Shown here: piece by piece, positions 58,891 to 64,000 of the stretch | How the letters are laid out: every line of letters starts with the position of its first letter | How positions within the stretch are numbered: the stretch's first letter is position 1 | Assembly: GCF_002994745.2 (NCBI RefSeq) | Contig: NC_037088.1 | Location: 62,886,397 to 62,950,396 of the forward strand | DNA length: 64,000 nucleotides | Direction of reading: 5' to 3' | Origin: Rosa chinensis | Lineage: Eukaryota > Streptophyta > Magnoliopsida > Rosales > Rosaceae | Made by a program: the position numbers and the translations under genes | Notes under the pieces: generated by a model | The model's database searches: none | Told to the model about the DNA's origin: nothing | The model's input: the letters and a program-made list of their open reading frames with translations, nothing else

Positions 58891-60005
58891 AAAGTCTGAG
58901 AAAGGTTAAAAGGTTTCGAGAGGCCCCGAGAGCGAGAGTGCTAGGGTTTTCAAAGAAAATTTGTTCTCTTCGTCTGGCGGCGCGTTCGGTGACGCTGTCG
59001 TCGAACAAGACTTGTTGGACTTAGGTTTGCTTGTTTGTTCGGACCTTCGATTGGACAAGGAACTAGAGAAGATGGTAGGGGAGATCAAGGTGGCTGGCGG
59101 GTTTTAGTTCCTTTCTTGCTGGCCTGAGTTGGGATCAGTGGGTTGGCAGTATGGAGTGGTGTTGCAGGTTTAGAGACGGACTGGAGAGGATGAGATCATG
59201 GCAGAGTTGATTGGCTTAGATCAGATTGACCTAATCTGGATTGGATACGATCGAAAATGCTCGTTTTGGGTCACGGCGTTGGACTCCGACTTGGTGAAGG
59301 GAATGGTTGGAAAGGGTGGTGCTTCTCTACGGCCCTGCGGGGATGGAGCGAGGTTGATGGCGATCCGGCGAAGATGGTTGTTGGCGGTGGTGGGATCGAG
59401 CCAAGCTTGGCTGGCAGCTTGTGATCAACTTGTCTGCAGTGATACTTAAGCTTGGGCCCGCCCTGGGCTGGTAATTTTGTTTATGTTTTTCATTTTCCTT
59501 TTTATTTTTGGTTAGTGTTGTCTCGCTATTGGCGTGTAATAAGTCCCTACAAGTATTTTGTAGGGCTAGTCGGGCTAAATGCTTGTGTATGCACTCTAAA
59601 TGTCTTGTCTAGCCTAGCGAGGTGACAATCTATTGTTAAATGGTCGCAACCTCCTAGTAGCAGGATAAAACTAAGTGTCGTCGGATTTACTTTCCGGCGG
59701 CAACATAGTAGGAAAGTTGTGCTTATAATAATTATGTTACGTTGTGATCGGGTTACATATCGAGTTATCTTTCTGTTACGTCACGGCTATGTCAAAGCAA
59801 ATAAAGTAGCTAATAGTGCACTCTTGGCTAGTTGGTGCCTATTCGAATACATTTAGTTGGTAGAGACTCTTGTTATTATTTCAGGATGTTCTCTGTATGC
59901 CTATTGTAATCAGGGTTTAGGCTCAATGTCCCCCCGTTATATTCAACTGTTTCATTAATCAAGGCTTGAGGGCAGCCGCACAAGCCATTTATTTCAAATA
60001 ATAAT
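58890..60005 (+). mobile_element. LINE-like, internally deleted non-LTR element (tentative)
   Basis: A GC-rich start with a short open frame of about 50 codons (58952-59106; ends EKMVGEIKVAGGF), a GC-rich middle (59200-59450) and a long 3' untranslated-like part, ending in tatttcaaataataataatt. The pattern fits a deleted LINE, but I recognise no domain and see no target duplication; a captured gene or old host exon is an alternative. Confidence 0.35.
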
Positions 60006-61100
60006 AATTCAACTAGGAAAGAAATATTTCACATTGACAAGAAAATACAAATAATATACGACGTAATTTTAATAGTTGCACAAACAATAAATGACAATTC
60101 ATATAAGTCGTTGCCTAATTGATTTTCAGCGAGAAAGTTCAAGTTGTCACATAATTATTAAATGATAAGCTGTAGAAGTTGTTGCCTAATTGGTCTTTTG
60201 TGAGAAAATTAAAGTTGTCACATAAACTTAACTGACAACTCGTACAAGTCGTCGTCTAATTGTTTTTCAGAGAGGAAGTGTTCAATTTGTTACACAAACA
60301 TTAAGTGACAACATATTAAAGTTGTCGCCTAAGTGATTTTTTTGCAAAAAAATTAAAGTTGTCACATAAACATCAACAACTTATTGATGTTGTTGCCTAA
60401 TTGGCCTTTTGCGAGAAAATTAAAGTTGTCACATAAACATTAACCGACAACTCCTAGAAGTCGTTGTATAATTGGTTTTCAGTGAGGAAGTTCAAGTTGC
60501 CACATAAATATCAAGTGACAACATGTGGAAGTCATCACTTAATTAGTCTTTTGCGAGAAAATCAAAATTATCACATAAACATTAACTGACAACTAGTATA
60601 AATCATCACTTAATTAGTTTTCAGTGAGGCAGTCCATGTTGACACATAAATATTGAGCGACAATCCGTTGCTCAATTGATTTTCAATGAGGAAGTTGAAG
60701 CTGTTACATAAATAACTACAAACATTAATTCACAAAAGTTATTTCTAAATCAATGTTTAACAACAAAAATCTAGTTGTCACAAAAAAATTAAGTGACAAT
60801 TTGTAAAAATCGAGGCCTAATTAATCTTTTGTGAGGAAGTTAAAGTTGTCACATAAACATTAACCAGCAATTGGTAGAAATTGTCGCCTAATTGACATTT
60901 TATGAGAAATTTGGTGTCGCATATTGTCATATGGGCGACATCTGTCAATTTCTTGCAAATACCTACTTTATGTGACAAATTGATTGTTGTCGATGGGATC
61001 ATGTGCGACAACTAAAATTTTCTGTATTTGTCAAGCTTTTGCGACGAATTTTGAGTTGTCACAATGAAATTCCTTGCTTATTCTATTTTCTCTTATAGTG
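60006..61100. mobile_element. CACTA-type transposon end with subterminal tandem array
   Basis: Ends ctattttctcttatagtg, i.e. CACTATAAGAGAAAATAG on the minus strand, the typical CACTA (En/Spm) terminus. Inside are many gttgtca / tgacaac motifs in both orientations, as in CACTA subterminal regions. No matching left CACTA end, and no transposase, was found, so it is truncated or has its left end before a deletion. Confidence 0.55.
60072..60900 (+). repeat. 71 bp tandem array, about 12 units
   Basis: The motif gttgtcacataaac recurs at about 60075, 60143, 60214, 60288, 60358, 60425, 60496, 60567, 60638, 60702, 60773 and 60845. Spacing is 64 to 74 bases, mostly 67-74 and typically 71. Units also share ttgcctaattggtcttttg and gcgagaaaattaaa; units alternate between tcttttgcgagaaaatt and gttttcagtgaggaag forms, hinting at a two-unit (about 142 bp) higher-order period. 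Confidence 0.85.
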
Positions 61101-61159
61101 GCACTCTTTAATTACCATATTTTATGTTATTTAATTTCATAAAAATCAAGATGGGATTG

Positions 61160-61510
61160 TAACGGGGAGGTGCATGAGAAATATCTTGGTAAGAAGCTCA
61201 AGAGGGTTGGAAAAAGAAGTTGTTGAGAAGTGCAGCGCAGCTTGTAAACAAATTTTAATTAAAGTTGTACCCATTTATGCTATGAATTGTTACATTCTTC
61301 CTCACGGTTTTTGTGATGAGTTACACCGTGTGCCCAATTTTGATGGGGTGATACTAAGGATAAGCGTACGTGCTATACATTTGCTTGCTTAGGATGAGTT
61401 GTGTAATCTAAAGAGCAGGGTGGTTTGGGGTTCAGACATTAATTTGTATGCCTTTAATCTTGCATTGTTGGCTAAACATGGAGAGACTCATTCAAAATTC
61501 GGGTTTCTTT
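61160..61510 (+). pseudogene. LINE reverse-transcriptase fragment
   Basis: Plus-strand reading has ILIKVVPIYAMNCYILPHGF and, after a stop near 61390, LYAFNLALLAKHG, which match the region after the RT core of plant L1 LINEs (..IPTYAMSCF.LP and ..FN.ALLAKQ.WR). Short and with stops. It is not contiguous with the LINE at 56.7 kb and is on the other strand. Confidence 0.65.
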
Positions 61511-62720
61511 GGTGAGTTGTTTGTATAGAGCCATGTATTCCGCACTTTGTTATTTTTGTCTGCGTTTTGCTTATAAGCAGGAGATGGAGAAGCGTTTGGT
61601 AACCCAGCTTCTTCCAAAAGCTGATGCGGCTTCCGTCGAAAAGTAGAAGCGGCCTCACCCCTCCTTTTAGAAGCTAGAAGCCAGGATATCACTGTGGCGC
61701 TGGTGACCGTAGATTAATGAAGTTTCGAAAATACCGGCCTCTATCCTCCCTTGGTTGAAGCAATTACTCAATTGCCATGAAACTCTTCCTTGTATCTAGA
61801 GTTCTAGACGCTGCATCAATCTTTCTCCCTCTCATCACAGACGCCGCATCAAACACACCCTCCCTCTGACGCCGCCTTAGCCTCTCATCACGATTTTGGT
61901 TTGGGAGTCGAAGGCTCAATCAAGGCTGCTTGGAAATTTGATTCAGGTTAGTTTTTTTTAATCTATTTCATGATAAATTTGTGTGATTTTGATGAAAAGG
62001 AAGTATCAATTTTGTTCTGGGTTTTGGATATGAGTGGTAGATTGTGATTTGTAGCACACATATATACCGGGTGTTGTGATGTACGTATATTTAGAACTAT
62101 TTAGAACCAATTTCGGGGATTTGGTCAATTCAATTTGCCTATGATTTGAGTACTGCCAGCATCCTTGTATCATTGGATATTTGTAATGGGTTGAGTTTGA
62201 TTTTATTCTGGTGAATTTTCTGGACCCGTTTAACTTGTGTTGATTGGTGATGATCCCCTTTTGACTTGGTAGAAGTTGAACATGTGTCAGCAATGCAACT
62301 TTGAGATTGAATTCCATTGTGTTGTGGGCTATAGGATTAATGTTTGATCTGTATTACTTGCTCATTGCTCTTGTATCGCTTTGATACATGTGTGTATTTG
62401 TATTTTTAACTACAGCAGCTCACTTCAGCTTGGTAAAGATTTGATAGTCACCCGGTTTGGTTTTGAAATACAATGATCATTGTTTTGTGCTGGGTTATAT
62501 TTTCATATTCAATCTTGATATAATCTGAGTTAAAGGTTTTAAGAAAGTTGTTGTTTGGAAAGATGAGATTTTTACACAAGAAAGATGAGATTAATGTATG
62601 CCTTGCTTCTTTAGAAAGAATCCTTTTCTAAACATTGAGATAGTAATAAAATATATGCAAGGCTCTGAAGTTGGTCTTTATGAACTGCCATGTGTTTTGA
62701 CAGATGCATGGTTTAAATTT
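61511..62720. other. No gene supported
   Basis: 61690-61965 looks like a 5' untranslated exon ending at a donor-like caggttagtt, followed by T-rich, intron-like sequence, but there is no coding exon after it in 700 bases. Possibly a transposon-captured exon or a non-coding first exon. Confidence 0.3.
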
Positions 62721-64000
62721 TGTTGACACCCAAATTTCCAGCTAACAAGCCCAATTAATGCTTTAAGCCCAATTCATATTTCGAGGAAAATTACACCCGC
62801 AAACATCACGCCACGCACGTGGACCCAAGCCACATTCACGCACTTGGGGCTTACAAGAATGGGTGTGGTGTGGAAGGTCACGGAATTGCATGAGGCCCGT
62901 TATTAGTTTTAGGCTCGTTGATAATTTTGGACTTGGGACCAAAATTCATGCCCAACGGCCTAACTCGTAATACGGGTAAGTGAAGAAGAGAGAGAGCCCA
63001 AAAACCCAAGCCTAAATCCTTTAGAACCAAACAAAACAGTAAATGCTAAACATAGGATTCTTGTTCCTAGCTGCATAACATAACCCATAATCCCAGCAAT
63101 CTTGGGATTGTAATCCCAGCAGCAGATTTCACGGCAGAAAATCTGTCAAGCCTATTCCATACTCTTTTTTAGACAAGACCTGACAGACTAAGAAGCATTA
63201 CAAAATCCAATACATGCATTTAACCCAAGCCATCTCTTTACCCAGCAGTAGAGACCTTCCACCAAAATCCTTTAGCTGTTGGAACTGCATATAAATAGCT
63301 ATTGCTATTAACCAAAGGGGGAGAACGGAGTGGGCTAGCAAGCTCTCTAGCACTCTTCTTCTCCCAAGCTTCCTCTCTCCCACTAGAAGGACAGAAGCCA
63401 CAACAGCCCAGAAATACAAGCAAGAGATCAAGCCCTATCTCTGAATCTCTAGCCATAAATTCCCCCCAATCAACCTTAAACCAAAACCCAGAAATCATAC
63501 CATTGCCGGAATCTCTTCTTCTCAAACTCATGCTTTGCTAGCTCCCACGCCACATGCATCTTGCCAAGCCTCTCTTGGAATGTTCAATTCACTGCCTGCA
63601 TATACAAGGAGCTGCCGGGAAGAACACAACAGCAAGCTTCCTAGGATTCTCAGTCCTTCGAAGTTTGCTGGGCCTAGTCTTCGCTTACTCAGATAAAGGG
63701 GACAAGATTTTGGATCCTTACCCATGAATATCCACTGCCATACAATCCCAATCAAAGTGCCCCCTACAAACTTTAAACACTTTTCTTCTAGTTTGGTTAA
63801 AATAAAATTAGAGTTTAGGAAACGACCAACATGCTTATGTCAAACACTCCAATCATGCTTGAGAATAAAGAATACATGCACTACTCTGTCTTCCTAGATG
63901 TGACTCATGAATATGAGAGTCGACTTCACATGAAAGTATTAGAATCTACAGGAAACTGATAATCATATTCCTGAACAGACTTCGATAAAAGCTTAGTACT
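62721..64000 (+). mobile_element. Start of a large LTR (or LTR element), runs off the window
   Basis: Starts tgttgacacccaaatttccagc, a common plant LTR start. U3-like part with repeats of tcccagca / atcccagcagca (63090-63125). TATA box tataaata at 63290-63297 followed by a leader. No TG...CA end, primer-binding site or ORF before the window ends. Confidence 0.5.

Noticed and set aside
60072..60900. Regularly spaced repeats resembling a CRISPR array
   Set aside because: Units are about 71 bp and diverge along their length with no constant repeat/unique spacer pattern; the context is a plant CACTA element.
63198..63755. ORFs in the right-edge LTR
   Set aside because: Short, on both strands, located around an LTR promoter; no domain.
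1..64000. tRNA, rRNA or other structural RNA genes
   Set aside because: No cloverleaf with A/B boxes or rRNA-like block was seen by eye; a tRNAscan or covariance-model run could still find a small one.

Overview
This is plant nuclear DNA, almost certainly from a eudicot and possibly Rosaceae (lineage is a weak inference from the gene and transposon repertoire, not tested). It is AT-rich, has GT/AG introns and plant-type LTR, MULE, hAT, PIF/Harbinger and LINE elements. The only ordinary host genes I can support are three tandem, plus-strand copies of a cytochrome P450 of the CYP704 family. Copy 1 (90-1771) lacks exon 1, which lies off the left edge. Copy 2 (17728-26057) is a decayed pseudogene split by transposons. 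Copy 3 (51349-56165) has six exons, an open 501-codon reading frame and all P450 signatures. Copies 2 and 3 come from a segmental duplication that also includes their promoters, more distal 5' sequence (about 10.66-10.95 kb matches 49.91-50.15 kb) and the first part of intron 1. Each copy can therefore serve as the empty site for insertions in the other.

Layout: 1.8-7.0 kb holds nested terminal-inverted-repeat (TIR) elements, including a MULE-like element, a hAT-like element and a 1.6 kb solo LTR. From 7.0 to 9.9 kb there is a MITE and a Pack-MULE-like element carrying a fragment of an FHA-domain gene, itself hit by a 462 bp solo LTR. A PIF/Harbinger-like element lies at 10.95-11.90 kb. A MULE-like element at 12.0-16.5 kb contains two further TIR elements, one of which contains a Tourist-like MITE. 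Copy 2 carries a 4.2 kb LTR element in intron 1, with an antisense plant-mobile-domain ORF, and a 1.44 kb solo LTR in intron 4. From 26.3 to 28.0 kb lies a minus-strand copia derivative whose pol has been replaced by an AGC-kinase-like fragment. A decayed minus-strand MURA transposase gene occupies 28.1-32.7 kb.

From 33 to 48 kb is the remnant of a Tat/Athila-like LTR element, into which a chromodomain Ty3/gypsy element (35040-40851) and a Ty1/copia element (40914-47072) inserted, each with perfect 5 bp target duplications. A 408 bp MITE and the duplicated promoter region lead into copy 3, whose intron 1 holds a 1.8 kb MULE relative and a copia fragment. The right 8 kb holds a LINE 3' end, a second LINE-like block, a CACTA-type end with a 71 bp tandem array, a LINE reverse-transcriptase fragment and the start of another large LTR.

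Only copy 3 (and perhaps copy 1) looks able to make protein. By family knowledge, CYP704 enzymes are ER-bound fatty-acid hydroxylases. All transposon ORFs examined are broken. The most unusual items are the FHA Pack-MULE, the antisense mobile-domain ORF inside an LTR element, and the copia element carrying a kinase fragment.
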